A stretch of 64,000 bases of DNA from Solitalea koreensis. GTDB taxonomy: Bacteria > Bacteroidota > Bacteroidia > Sphingobacteriales > Sphingobacteriaceae. The position numbers and the translations under genes were made by a program. The notes below the pieces were generated by a model. It was not told the DNA's origin, did no database searches, and worked only from the letters and a program-made list of their open reading frames with translations. The DNA lies in NCBI RefSeq assembly GCF_900182575.1, contig NZ_FXSZ01000007.1, forward strand, positions 62,001 to 126,000, written 5' to 3'. Positions 56,367 to 64,000 of this stretch are shown here, in pieces. Every line of letters begins with the position of its first letter. Position 1 is the first letter of the stretch.

Positions 56367-57679
56367 GTAACAAAAAATATTTTAAAGGCATTGATCAAAT
56401 TAAATACGAAGGTGCCTCATCTGACAATCCGTTGGCTTATCGCTGGTACGACGAAAATAAGGTCGTGGCGGGGAAAACCATGAAAGAACATCTGCGTTTT
56501 GCGGTAGCCTATTGGCATTCATTCTGTGGCAATGGTGCCGATCCGTTTGGTGAAGCCACGCATGTTTTCCCATGGAATGAAAAAGCCGGTGCGGTAGATC
56601 GTGCAAAGGATAAAATGGATGCCGCTTTTGAATTGCTCTCTAAGTTAAATCTTCCTTACTACTGTTTTCACGATGTTGACCTGGTTGATTTTGGCAACAG
56701 TATTCTTGAAAACGAAAAAAGGTTAAATGCCATCACCGAATATGCGAAAGAAAAGCAGGCTGAAACCGGCGTGAAGCTATTGTGGGGTACTGCCAATTTG
56801 TTTTCGCATCGCAGGTATATGAATGGTGCGGCTACCAATCCCGATTTTCATGTGTTGACGCATGGAGCTGCGCAGGTAAAAGCTGCCCTAGATGCAACAA
56901 TTGCATTAAATGGCGAAAATTATGTTTTTTGGGGAGGTAGAGAAGGGTACATGAGCCTGCTGAATACCAATATGAAACGCGAGCAGGAGCATTTGGCCGA
57001 ATTTTTACGCACAGCCCGCGATTATGCGCGTTCTCAGGGTTTTAAAGGAACATTCTTTATCGAACCTAAGCCTTGCGAGCCATCAAAACATCAATACGAT
57101 TATGATGCGGCTACAGTCATTGGCTTTTTGCGTGAGCATGATTTGTTGGCTGATTTTAAGCTGAATATTGAGGTAAACCACGCTACATTGGCGGGGCATA
57201 CCTTCCAGCATGAACTACAGGTTGCTGCTGATGCTGGTTTATTGGGTTCAATTGATGCCAACCGAGGTGATTATCAAAACGGATGGGATACCGACCAGTT
57301 TCCAACTAACTTAAATGAACTAACCGAATCTATGCTGGTGATTTTACAGGCGGGAGGATTGCAAGGCGGAGGTGTTAATTTCGACGCTAAAATCCGTAGA
57401 AACTCTACTGATCCTGCCGACCTGTTCTACGCCCACATCGGTGGCGCAGATGCTTTCGCCCGCGCTCTCCTCATTGCCAATGTTATTCTTGAAAAATCAG
57501 ATTATACTAAAATCAGGCTAGAACGTTATGCCTCATTTGACAGTGGGAAAGGAAAAGAGTTTGAACAAGGAAAGCTTACATTGGAAGATTTAAGAGAATA
57601 TGCGATTGAATTCGGTGAACCCGAAGTAAGAAGCGGGAAGCAGGAGTATTTGGAAAATCTGATTAACCGGTTTATTTAA
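56348..57679 (+). CDS. xylA: Xylose isomerase
   Basis: A 443-residue class II xylose isomerase converting D-xylose to D-xylulose. The N-terminal segment FCGNGADPFGEATHVFPW (59-76) is characteristic. The catalytic pair is His108 and Asp111 in CFHDVDLVD (same spacing as His101/Asp104 of Thermotoga XylA), and metal-binding residues include Glu239 in FFIEPKPCEPSKHQYDYD; GANRGDYQNGWDTDQF-like residues (here DANRGDYQNGWDTDQFP) also match. It is the last gene of the GH3-EEP-xylB-xylA operon and is followed by a terminator. Confidence 0.97.
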   Translation: MSTVVLGNKKYFKGIDQIKYEGASSDNPLAYRWYDENKVVAGKTMKEHLRFAVAYWHSFCGNGADPFGEATHVFPWNEKAGAVDRAKDKMDAAFELLSKLNLPYYCFHDVDLVDFGNSILENEKRLNAITEYAKEKQAETGVKLLWGTANLFSHRRYMNGAATNPDFHVLTHGAAQVKAALDATIALNGENYVFWGGREGYMSLLNTNMKREQEHLAEFLRTARDYARSQGFKGTFFIEPKPCEPSKHQYDYDAATVIGFLREHDLLADFKLNIEVNHATLAGHTFQHELQVAADAGLLGSIDANRGDYQNGWDTDQFPTNLNELTESMLVILQAGGLQGGGVNFDAKIRRNSTDPADLFYAHIGGADAFARALLIANVILEKSDYTKIRLERYASFDSGKGKEFEQGKLTLEDLREYAIEFGEPEVRSGKQEYLENLINRFI

Positions 57680-57684
57680 TTTAA

Positions 57685-57720
57685 AAAAGAGCTCTAATAA
57701 AATGATTGGAGCTCTTTTAA
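57685..57720 (+). terminator. Intrinsic terminator after xylA
   Basis: A 14-bp stem AAAAGAGCTCTAAT/ATTGGAGCTCTTTT (one G-U) with a 6-nt loop, 6 bp after the xylA stop; the outer stem supplies the T-tract. The symporter after it therefore probably has its own promoter or relies on read-through. Confidence 0.85.
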
Positions 57721-57795
57721 TAATCGTAATATTTACCATATTGCAGATTAGTAAAAACAACCAATTAAATTATCTATCTCAATCTAAACTAATTT

Positions 57796-59556
57796 ATGAA
57801 AACACTTGAAACCAAGGATTATATCGTTTTCCTTGTTTATTTTCTCATTATTGCAGCCTATGGTTTTTGGGTGTATCGCCGTAAAAAAACGGCAAATGCA
57901 AGTTCTAAAGATTATTTTCTGGCAGAAGGGTCTTTAACCTGGTGGGCTATTGGTGCTTCATTAATCGCCTCTAACATCTCGGCCGAACAGTTTATCGGCA
58001 TGAGCGGCTCTGGTTTTAAGTTGGGGCTGGCCATTGCTACCTACGAGTGGATGGCGGCGGCAACGTTAATGATTGTGGCTATTTTCTTTATTCCGGTTTA
58101 TCTGAAGAACAAGATTTACACCATGCCACAATTTCTTAACCAGCGCTATAACTCAACCGTAAGTATGATTATGGCGGTGTTTTGGCTGTTGCTGTATGTG
58201 GTGGTGAACCTAACTTCTATCCTCTATCTGGGTGCCCTGGCTATCAATAGTATTTCGGGAATCAGCTTAAATCTGTGCATGTTTGCCTTGGCTATTTTTG
58301 CCGTTGTGATAACGCTGGGAGGTATGAAGGTAATTGGTTATACCGATGTAATTCAGGTTTTCTTTTTGATTCTAGGTGGTTTAGTAACGACTTATTTAGC
58401 CTTAAACATGGTAGCGACTCACTACGGTACTTCAGGCGTGTTAAACGGTTTCAGCTTTTTGACTGAAAAAGCCGGGGAGCATTTTCATATGGTCTTCAAA
58501 AAAGATAACCCTAACTACATGGATTTGCCAGGTCTTACGGTGTTAATTGGAGGTATGTGGATCGTGAATTTGAATTACTGGGGCTGTAATCAGTACATCA
58601 CGCAACGTGCATTAGGAGCCGATTTGAAAACAGCAAGAAGTGGTATTTTATTCGCGGCATTTTTAAAAATGTTGATGCCGGTGATCGTAGTATTGCCGGG
58701 TATTGCCGCTTATCTGTTGTACAGAGAAGGTGCTTTCCAGACGGAAATGCTTCAGGGGGGCGAAGTTAACCCCGACAGAGCCTATCCTGTTTTGTTGAAT
58801 TTATTACCTGCAGGATTAAAAGGTTTATCATTTGCAGCCTTAACGGCCGCAGTTGTAGCCTCATTAGCAGGAAAAGCCAATAGTATTGCTACCATTTTTA
58901 CACTTGATATCTATAAAAAAGTAATAAATATCAATGCTAACGAAAAGAAACTAGTATGGATTGGCAAGGCAACGGTTATCATAGCCATGTTGTTAGCTAT
59001 TGTCATTGCTCCAAACTTAGGTATTGATAAAAAAGGAGGTTTCCAATACATTCAGGAATATACGGGATTTGTATCGCCGGGTATTTTTGCCATGTTTATC
59101 CTAGGATTCTTCTGGAAAAGAACCACTTCAAATGCTGCCTTATTTGCTACAATCGGTGGTTTCGCTTTATCGGTATTCTTTAAATTATTGCCAACCTTTG
59201 CCGATCTGTCATTTTTGGCTTCAACAGGTTTTTCAAAAGACAATGGTACAGGTGTTTTCGAAATCCCATTTTTAGATCGTATGGGTTTTGTATTTATCAT
59301 TTGTGTTGTGTCGATGTATATTATCAGTATGATTGAAAGCAGAAAAACTGAAGTTGTGGAAGAATGGGTTGAGGATGAAGAAATACCTGTTTATGCCGAT
59401 GATATAATTGCAGCAGAAACGACTACAGCTAGAAAAGTTAAAAAAGCGAAAGGCTTGGAAGTGGATACGAGTATGTTTAAAACCTCGCCTGGCTTTGCTG
59501 TTGGCGCATTAATCATTTGCGGCTTATTGGTTGCCTTGTACACCGTATTCTGGTAA
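57796..59556 (+). CDS. Sodium:solute (SSS) symporter, probable xylose transporter
   Basis: A 586-residue inner-membrane protein with about 14 hydrophobic segments. The start of the SSS signature is seen in FLAEGSLTWWAIGASLIASNIS and GFKLGLAIATYEWMAA, and the later GANRALGADLKTARSG-type loop appears here as CNQYITQRALGADLKTARSG; PGIAAYLL and FAALTAAVVASLAGKANSIATI are typical of the sodium/glucose branch. An acidic-to-basic cytosolic stretch (residues ~525-565, EEWVEDEEIPVYADD onward) lies before the last helix. Next to xylAB the likely substrate is D-xylose, moved in with sodium. Confidence 0.88.
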   Translation: MKTLETKDYIVFLVYFLIIAAYGFWVYRRKKTANASSKDYFLAEGSLTWWAIGASLIASNISAEQFIGMSGSGFKLGLAIATYEWMAAATLMIVAIFFIPVYLKNKIYTMPQFLNQRYNSTVSMIMAVFWLLLYVVVNLTSILYLGALAINSISGISLNLCMFALAIFAVVITLGGMKVIGYTDVIQVFFLILGGLVTTYLALNMVATHYGTSGVLNGFSFLTEKAGEHFHMVFKKDNPNYMDLPGLTVLIGGMWIVNLNYWGCNQYITQRALGADLKTARSGILFAAFLKMLMPVIVVLPGIAAYLLYREGAFQTEMLQGGEVNPDRAYPVLLNLLPAGLKGLSFAALTAAVVASLAGKANSIATIFTLDIYKKVININANEKKLVWIGKATVIIAMLLAIVIAPNLGIDKKGGFQYIQEYTGFVSPGIFAMFILGFFWKRTTSNAALFATIGGFALSVFFKLLPTFADLSFLASTGFSKDNGTGVFEIPFLDRMGFVFIICVVSMYIISMIESRKTEVVEEWVEDEEIPVYADDIIAAETTTARKVKKAKGLEVDTSMFKTSPGFAVGALIICGLLVALYTVFW

Positions 59557-59605
59557 TAGATTAAACTAAATCGGTCGATAATCGGCTTTTTCGCTTTCGT
59601 TTTAA

Positions 59606-59642
59606 AATAGCTGTCACTTATTTGTGGCAGCTATTTTTTTTT
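59606..59642 (+). terminator. Intrinsic terminator after the symporter
   Basis: A 12-bp stem AATAGCTGTCAC/GTGGCAGCTATT (one G-U) with a 6-nt loop is followed by a run of Ts, 50 bp after the stop codon. Confidence 0.92.
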
Positions 59643-59746
59643 AGAAAAACAGTTGAATCGAAGGATTTATTCTTTTGATGTGCTGAAGTAAAATGTGCTC
59701 TGTGGATTGTTTTGGATATGATCCATTGTTTTGAGGTAGTTGCAAT

Positions 59747-59772
59747 AAAAAAGCCGCCCACCACAGGCGGCT
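59747..59772 (-). terminator. Minus-strand terminator hairpin
   Basis: On the minus strand AGCCGCC and GGCGGCT pair around a short loop and are followed by TTTTTTATT. It lies downstream of duplicated element copy A on that strand and may back up the terminator inside that copy. Confidence 0.6.
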
Positions 59773-59780
59773 ATTTATTA

Positions 59781-60080
59781 AAAAACAGAAAAGCCCAGCG
59801 GGGAGCCAGGCATAGTCTATCAATTAAACCAAACCGGTCATTCATTATCAATCGTTATTCCGATTCGCTCTTTTCTTAAAAAAATATTAACAAAAACTTC
59901 AAATTACTGCCAATCAAATACTTGTGTAAATGTGGTTTCTGTAGTTGTTTGGCCGCTTTTCTGGCAAGGTGTATTTTTTTCTAGACAAGCTTGCTGGTTA
60001 ATGTTTAGTATTTCAGATAATGTAAGAGTGAGTTTAAAGAAAATAAGATGACTATTGTTAATACTTGTGCAAGAAAACAT
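59781..60080 (-). repeat. Duplicated intergenic element, copy A (degenerate)
   Basis: About 300 bp matching copy B at 60132-60430 with many substitutions. Best kept are the minus-strand left part (ACCGGTTTGGTTTAATTGAT then AGACTATGCC and the terminator stem) and ACAAGTATTTGATTGGCAGT. The terminator stem here is GCCTGGC/GCTGGGC, with two G-U pairs. The frame equivalent to the small ORF of copy B reads KYLIGSNLKFLLIFF and stops, with no start codon, so this copy is non-coding or decayed. Confidence 0.7.
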
Positions 60081-60132
60081 TTTTGATGTTTGTTGTGGCT
60101 GAGAGAGTCCGGTGATAGCTGACTGTTTTTAC

Positions 60133-60163
60133 AAAAAAAAGAAAAGCCCGGCGGGAGCCGGGC
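60133..60163 (-). terminator. Strong minus-strand terminator in copy B
   Basis: On the minus strand a perfect GCCCGGC/GCCGGGC stem with a TCCC loop is followed by TTTTCTTTTTTTT. It ends a transcript running leftwards, 27 bp after the stop of the 49-codon ORF. Confidence 0.9.
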
Positions 60164-60189
60164 ATAGTCTATCAATTAAACCAAACCGG

Positions 60190-60339
60190 TTATTTAATAT
60201 CAAGCTTTGTTCCCATTGCATCCTTTTCTTGCAAATTAATTAGCATAAATTTCAAATTGCTGCCAGTCAAATACTTGTAAATATGGCCCTCTCTAAATTT
60301 TTCGGCGTTTTTTTTGCCTGTGTAGGGAATTCTGGTCAT
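60190..60339 (-). CDS. Possible 49-residue basic protein inside duplicated element B
   Basis: An ATG-started frame on the minus strand, closed by TAA just before a strong terminator. The product begins MTRIPYTGKKNAEKFREG, is lysine-rich, and has no signal peptide. Over the best-kept stretch of the two copies, the differences in frame (YLTGSNLKFMLI in B, YLIGSNLKFLLI in A) are mostly synonymous or conservative, which hints at coding. The upstream AACAAGA is a weak ribosome-binding site, usual in this phylum. I do not recognise the protein; the alternative is a small RNA with an incidental frame. Confidence 0.4.
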   Translation of the reverse strand: MTRIPYTGKKNAEKFREGHIYKYLTGSNLKFMLINLQEKDAMGTKLDIK

Positions 60340-60593
60340 TCTTGTTAATTAATGTTTAGTATTTTATATAAAATCAATGACGCTGAAGGGAATATATATT
60401 AACCATTGTTAATATTTGTTTTAGAATTAGTTAGTTTTGTATGTATTTGATCCAGTGTGTTTTAAGTCGCTGTTGGGTGTTGATGGAGTGGGAGTGTCAC
60501 AATGCCTTTAAGGTTTAGTGTACCAGGATAAGATTTCGGTATAAGTTTAAATTATCAGATCTTAGCCTTAATCTTTTTCCATTAAATTAAGGC

Positions 60594-62087
60594 ATGAATA
60601 AAAAATCAGTATTTTTTCTTGTTGGGGTATCGATCTCTTTTTTAAGTCATTTTGCAATTGCTCAAACTGAAATCACTTCAAATGAGCTGATTAAGCATCT
60701 TGAGTTTCTTGCTTCCGACAATATGCAAGGGCGTTTTCCAGGAACTACTCAATGTAAAGAAGCAGGTAAATACATTGCTGCTCAATTTAAGCGCTCGGGT
60801 ATTAAACCGCTTTCTTCTTCTTACTTTCAGCCCTTTGACATAAATCTGAAATTTAAGGTCGGTAAAAACAATTGCCTTTCTGTTGGGCCTTCTTCATTAT
60901 CTTTTGAAAAGGATTATTTGCCTTTGGCCTTTTCTGCAAATGGCACAGTGGAGGGCAATGTGGTGTTTGTTGGATACGGCTTTAAAACGGATGCTGATAC
61001 CTTACGCATCAACGATTATGCAGGCCTTGATTTGAAAGGGAAATGGGTGCTTGTATTAAAAGGGTTACCCGATGCTTTAGCTGCTAAGCAATTACTTAAA
61101 GAACAATCAATTGATTATACCAAGGCTAAACAGGCCGAACATATGGGAGCTGCGGGAGTGCTGTTTGTATCAGGGCTGAAATCGAATGAAAAAGATGAGC
61201 TAACCCATATGAGGCCACGGAAAGACAAATCGTTAGGCATTCCAGTAATACATATTAAACGTACCGTGGCCAATCAACTACTTTCTTCAACGGGAAAAAC
61301 CATTGAACAGCTTGAAAAGGAATATGCTTCAACGGATAATAAATCATTGAATTTAAACAAGCCGCTTACTGCTTCTGTCGATCTGGAATTGGAAAGTGTA
61401 AAAACAAATAACATAGTAGGAGTTATTGAAGGCATTGATCCAGTATTAAAAGCGGAATACATTGTATTGGGTGCCCATTATGATCACCTAGGACATGGAG
61501 GTTATCAAACGGGCTCTAAAAAGCCTGATACGTCAGCTATTCATAACGGAGCCGATGATAATGCATCAGGAACTGCTGCCTTGCTGAGCATTGGCCGTAA
61601 ACTTGCAGTCAATCGCCAATTATTAAAACGAAGTGTGATTCTCATTGCAATTGGGGCAGAGGAAGAAGGGTTGTTGGGTTCTGACTATTTCGTGAACCAT
61701 CCGCCGGTTCCGCTCAATACAATTAAAGGAATGGTAAACATGGACATGGTAGGTCGTTTGGATAGCAGTCGGAACGTGTATGTGGGTGGAGCTGGAACTT
61801 TTCCGGATGGTGTAGCTTTATTGAAATCAATAGCCGCCCAAACCGACCTGCATGCCAACGTTTTCGAAGGCGGGGTAGGAGGTTCTGACCATGTTTCCTT
61901 TTACAATAAAAATATACCGGTGTTGGGTATTCACACGGGAGGACATCCGCAGTACCATACTCCAGAAGATGATATCCAGTTGATCAATAAAAAGGGAATA
62001 CAGGCTGTTGCTGATTTTATCTGCAAAGCAATGATTGCCTTGGTTAACCTGGATCAGCCAATTGTTTTTAATAAGCCTAAGGATTAA
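60594..62087 (+). CDS. Secreted M28-family metallopeptidase with PA domain
   Basis: A 497-residue exported protein; signal peptide ends at FAIAQ (residue 24). A PA domain spans about 120-250 (VEGNVVFVGYGFKTDADTLR, AGLDLKGKWVLVLKG). The M28 zinc aminopeptidase domain follows: His295 and Asp297 (GAHYDHLG), Asp321 (NGADDNASG), the catalytic Glu356/Glu357 (GAEEEG), Asp384 (VNMDMVGRL) and His455 (PQYHTPEDD). It removes amino-terminal residues from peptides in the periplasm or outside. It is not linked to the sugar genes and has its own terminator. Confidence 0.92.
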   Translation: MNKKSVFFLVGVSISFLSHFAIAQTEITSNELIKHLEFLASDNMQGRFPGTTQCKEAGKYIAAQFKRSGIKPLSSSYFQPFDINLKFKVGKNNCLSVGPSSLSFEKDYLPLAFSANGTVEGNVVFVGYGFKTDADTLRINDYAGLDLKGKWVLVLKGLPDALAAKQLLKEQSIDYTKAKQAEHMGAAGVLFVSGLKSNEKDELTHMRPRKDKSLGIPVIHIKRTVANQLLSSTGKTIEQLEKEYASTDNKSLNLNKPLTASVDLELESVKTNNIVGVIEGIDPVLKAEYIVLGAHYDHLGHGGYQTGSKKPDTSAIHNGADDNASGTAALLSIGRKLAVNRQLLKRSVILIAIGAEEEGLLGSDYFVNHPPVPLNTIKGMVNMDMVGRLDSSRNVYVGGAGTFPDGVALLKSIAAQTDLHANVFEGGVGGSDHVSFYNKNIPVLGIHTGGHPQYHTPEDDIQLINKKGIQAVADFICKAMIALVNLDQPIVFNKPKD

Positions 62088-62115
62088 AAACAGGAAGTTG
62101 AAATTTCATTTACAT

Positions 62116-62149
62116 AGCCGTTTCGATCAATCGTGACGGCTGTTTTTTT
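62116..62149 (+). terminator. Intrinsic terminator after the M28 peptidase
   Basis: A 12-bp stem with one G-U and one mismatch (AGCCGTTTCGAT/ATCGTGACGGCT) is followed by a T-tract, 29 bp after the stop. Confidence 0.8.
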
Positions 62150-62177
62150 GAAAAGAAAAATGCAATGTCTTTATTAG

Positions 62178-62534
62178 TTAGATTCCATTGCATAACGCTT
62201 CTAATTCACACCAGTCAAGCGATTTAATTTTGGTGCTGATGATCTTCATATTCTCAATTCCACGCTCAGTCGCAACTCTTCCTTCTAAAATTTTAATGAA
62301 ATTTATTATTTCCTTCTTATCGCTTTCAGTGAACCGCTCGTAGAAACCTTCGGGTAAATTTAAGTTCGGTTTCCAGATTAAATCATGTAAATCCCATTTG
62401 ATGATTAGCATTTCATCATTCCCCAGTTTCAGGAATAGGGCAAAATTGGGATCCGGATTTGTATCTTTTACCTCCCATATTGCAAGGCTGCCATTATAGA
62501 TAGGGGTTTCTTGTAGGATATCTATTTTTTCCAT
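62178..62534 (-). CDS. Hypothetical protein, 118 residues
   Basis: A cytoplasmic acidic protein with no signal peptide or membrane segment. The sequence is protein-like (ILQETPIYNGSLAIWEVKD, FALFLKLGNDEMLIIKWDLH, NLPEGFYERFTESDKKEI) with a beta-rich first half and a helical second half. I do not recognise a family. It is convergent to the M28 peptidase gene and stands alone. Confidence 0.7.
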   Translation of the reverse strand: MEKIDILQETPIYNGSLAIWEVKDTNPDPNFALFLKLGNDEMLIIKWDLHDLIWKPNLNLPEGFYERFTESDKKEIINFIKILEGRVATERGIENMKIISTKIKSLDWCELEALCNGI

Positions 62535-62781
62535 TGCTGCGTATATTAATACAATGCTGTCACATGAAAGTACAATTATTTGTTAGTTGTAGCGCAAAAT
62601 TATAGCTAATTATTTTATGATCAGTTGTTAATGCTTTGGTGTGGTAATTCAAAGAAAATTTTGTTTATGCAGAATCAAATCGCGTATAGTTGGAGTATCA
62701 TTCCATTCCTTTCTGCATTAGATCATTTCCATTATCTTAAGAATGGATGTCTTAAGGTTAAGTAAAAGCGTTTTGGTGTAA

Positions 62782-63030
62782 ATTATAGCGAAAGTCAATA
62801 TTACCCACCTGGACCTAGCGCTGTCTTTGCAAGTATTTATCAGCAGTTGCATGGTCGCTGTCATTCAGCGAAAAGCTACACGAAAGTGGGCCTACTCTAA
62901 TACGATGTCCGTAATCCGTTACCACTTAATGACCTATGTAGACTTGTTCAAATTCCTGAAAAAACCAGATGGAGATTGGAGTGAATTAAATAATTGTAAA
63001 AAAGGACAATTAACGCTTTTTCAAACATAG
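62782..63030 (+). pseudogene. Remnant of an IS4-type transposase C-terminus
   Basis: An open frame without a good start reads AVIQRKATRKWAYSNTMSVI, then RYHLMTYVDLFKFLKKP and ends GQLTLFQT. The pattern of a conserved IRxHLMxYxDLFxFLxxP segment and a terminal QLTLF is what Bacteroidota IS4-family transposases end with. Everything upstream is missing, so this is a dead fragment. The rest of 62535-63322 is AT-rich with no gene visible. Confidence 0.65.
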
Positions 63031-63322
63031 TGGCGTATTGAAAAAAACAAAGGAAGGCCCTCTATCAACATTCTGACGGCACAAAATATTGGGCAAGTTT
63101 TTTTTACTGGACAGCAATAATTCTTTTCCATTTTTTTTAAAAAAACGTTGATAAAACGTAATTCACTCCATAATACTCTTTCAACAGTTTTCACTATTTT
63201 GCCACTTAAATACATCTATAAATTAGACTGATAAGTGTGTCTGATCCATAGTTGTAATTGTCGGGGCCTACCAAGATATGCCAAATATTTTTTAGATTGC
63301 GGACTAACGGATCGTTAATAGC

Positions 63323-63925
63323 ATGGCTTTGAATCACTTTGTAAACGAATTAGAAATACTGGCTCAAATAGCCGAAGGGGATCAACGTGCCTTTACCCTT
63401 TTGTTCAAACATTATCAGCGCTTTGTTTTTAGTTTCGGTAAAAAAATAACCCATTCGGAAGAGAGCGCAGGCGAGATCGTTCAGGATATCTTTTTGAAGA
63501 TCTGGCTTGCAAGGGAAAGCTTGCCGGAAGTTAAAAACTTTGGAGCCTATTTAAATCGCTTGGTTCGTAACCATTCACTGAATGTAGTGCGCAAGCAATT
63601 ACAGGATACCAAGTCTGCTGTCGAGTTCAGCAAGATATTTTCTGAGGTTGATGAATCCACCATTTTGCAGCTCGATTACAATGAAACCAACAACCTGCTG
63701 AATCAAGCAATAGCTGAACTTTCACCCCAACAGCGCATGGTTTACCAGCTGTGCCATCAACAGGGGCTAAAATACGATGAGGCAGCTGTTCAAATGAACA
63801 TTTCTTCCCAAACTGTTAATTCTTACATGAAAGACGCATTAAAAAAGATCCGCAATCATTTCAGAAAGCATGCGGTAGCTTATCCACTTCTTATCTTAGG
63901 TCTGTTTGATAAACACCATTTTTAA
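63323..63925 (+). CDS. ECF RNA polymerase sigma factor (FecI-like) 2
   Basis: A 200-residue sigma factor. Region 2 is around 15-95 (AFTLLFKHYQRFVFSFGKK, EIVQDIFLKIWLARESLPEV, FGAYLNRLVRNHSLNVVRK), region 4 around 130-185 (ELSPQQRMVYQLCHQQGLKYDEAAVQ). A hydrophobic end follows (VAYPLLILGLF). Such genes are normally followed by fecR and a SusC with an STN domain, which would lie beyond the right edge. It is thus probably the first gene of another signalling-import module. Confidence 0.94.
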   Translation: MALNHFVNELEILAQIAEGDQRAFTLLFKHYQRFVFSFGKKITHSEESAGEIVQDIFLKIWLARESLPEVKNFGAYLNRLVRNHSLNVVRKQLQDTKSAVEFSKIFSEVDESTILQLDYNETNNLLNQAIAELSPQQRMVYQLCHQQGLKYDEAAVQMNISSQTVNSYMKDALKKIRNHFRKHAVAYPLLILGLFDKHHF

Positions 63926-64000
63926 TTTTTTTAAAATTATTTAATTGATATACAGTCAGTTACTGTAATTTGTTTTTTTGACTACCCTGTAAGCCTAGAC

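Larger units (their letters stand above)
60132..60430 (-). repeat. Duplicated intergenic element, copy B
   Basis: The better-preserved copy of the ~300-bp element at 59781-60080, in the same orientation. Matching blocks extend from the terminator through the small ORF to ATTGTTAATATTTGTT-like sequence at the right end, so the presumed promoter region is included. To its right a plus-strand TAGTTTTG (60432-60439) with a TTG 23 bp upstream may be the promoter of the M28 peptidase gene. Confidence 0.65.

Noticed and set aside
59641..59823. 60-codon minus-strand frame after the symporter
   Set aside because: It runs across two terminator hairpins and has no protein-like features.
1..64000. CRISPR arrays, tRNA or rRNA genes, phage genes
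   Set aside because: I looked for regular short repeats with spacers, cloverleaf-like segments and rRNA blocks and saw none.

Overview
The window comes from a Bacteroidota chromosome, most likely Sphingobacteriales (a Pedobacter/Solitalea/Mucilaginibacter-like soil or plant-matter degrader). The evidence is three SusC/SusD pairs, FecI/FecR-type regulation, an STN-domain TonB receptor, xylose isomerase paired with xylulokinase and a sodium symporter, and promoters of the form TTG-N19-TAnnTTTG. The genus is inference. Almost the whole window is one large carbohydrate-utilisation region centred on xylose-containing glycans.

Layout. 1-4425: end of an MFS sugar porter, a PhyH-type dioxygenase, a secreted six-hairpin glycosidase and a sugar isomerase/epimerase, packed as an operon. 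4578-9034: two tandem GH120-type beta-helix beta-xylosidases, the first with a CBM6-like module nested inside it, separated by the frameshifted tail of a third copy. 9104-15916: two large GH38-like (DUF5054-type) secreted enzymes around a GH43 enzyme. 16101-26738: three paralogous AraC regulators on the minus strand, interleaved with a third GH38-like gene, a second six-hairpin protein and a fused ROK-kinase/MurQ-like etherase. 27007-31919: SusC/SusD pair 1. 32085-41924: ECF sigma factor, FecR anti-sigma factor, SusC/SusD pair 2 (with STN domain) and a third six-hairpin-like secreted protein. 41961-42363: 181-bp tandem repeat. 42792-47737: SusC/SusD pair 3. 48134-59556: a divergent fourth GH38-like enzyme, a GH3-PA14 beta-xylosidase, a secreted EEP-family phosphodiesterase, xylulokinase, xylose isomerase and an SSS symporter. 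59557-64000: accessory end with a duplicated ~300-bp element holding a possible 49-codon gene, an M28 peptidase, a small hypothetical gene, an IS4-type transposase remnant and a second ECF sigma factor.

How it fits together (inference): oligosaccharides enter through the SusCD pairs; periplasmic or surface GH120, GH3, GH43, GH38-like and six-hairpin enzymes remove side groups and release xylose; xylose enters by the SSS symporter and is converted by XylA and XylB to xylulose 5-phosphate. No endo-xylanase (GH10/GH11) is visible, so the region looks suited to oligosaccharides or a heavily substituted xylose-containing glycan. The least explained parts are the four GH38-like paralogues, the kinase-etherase fusion, the CBM6 nested inside a GH120 enzyme, and the duplicated minus-strand element near 60 kb.
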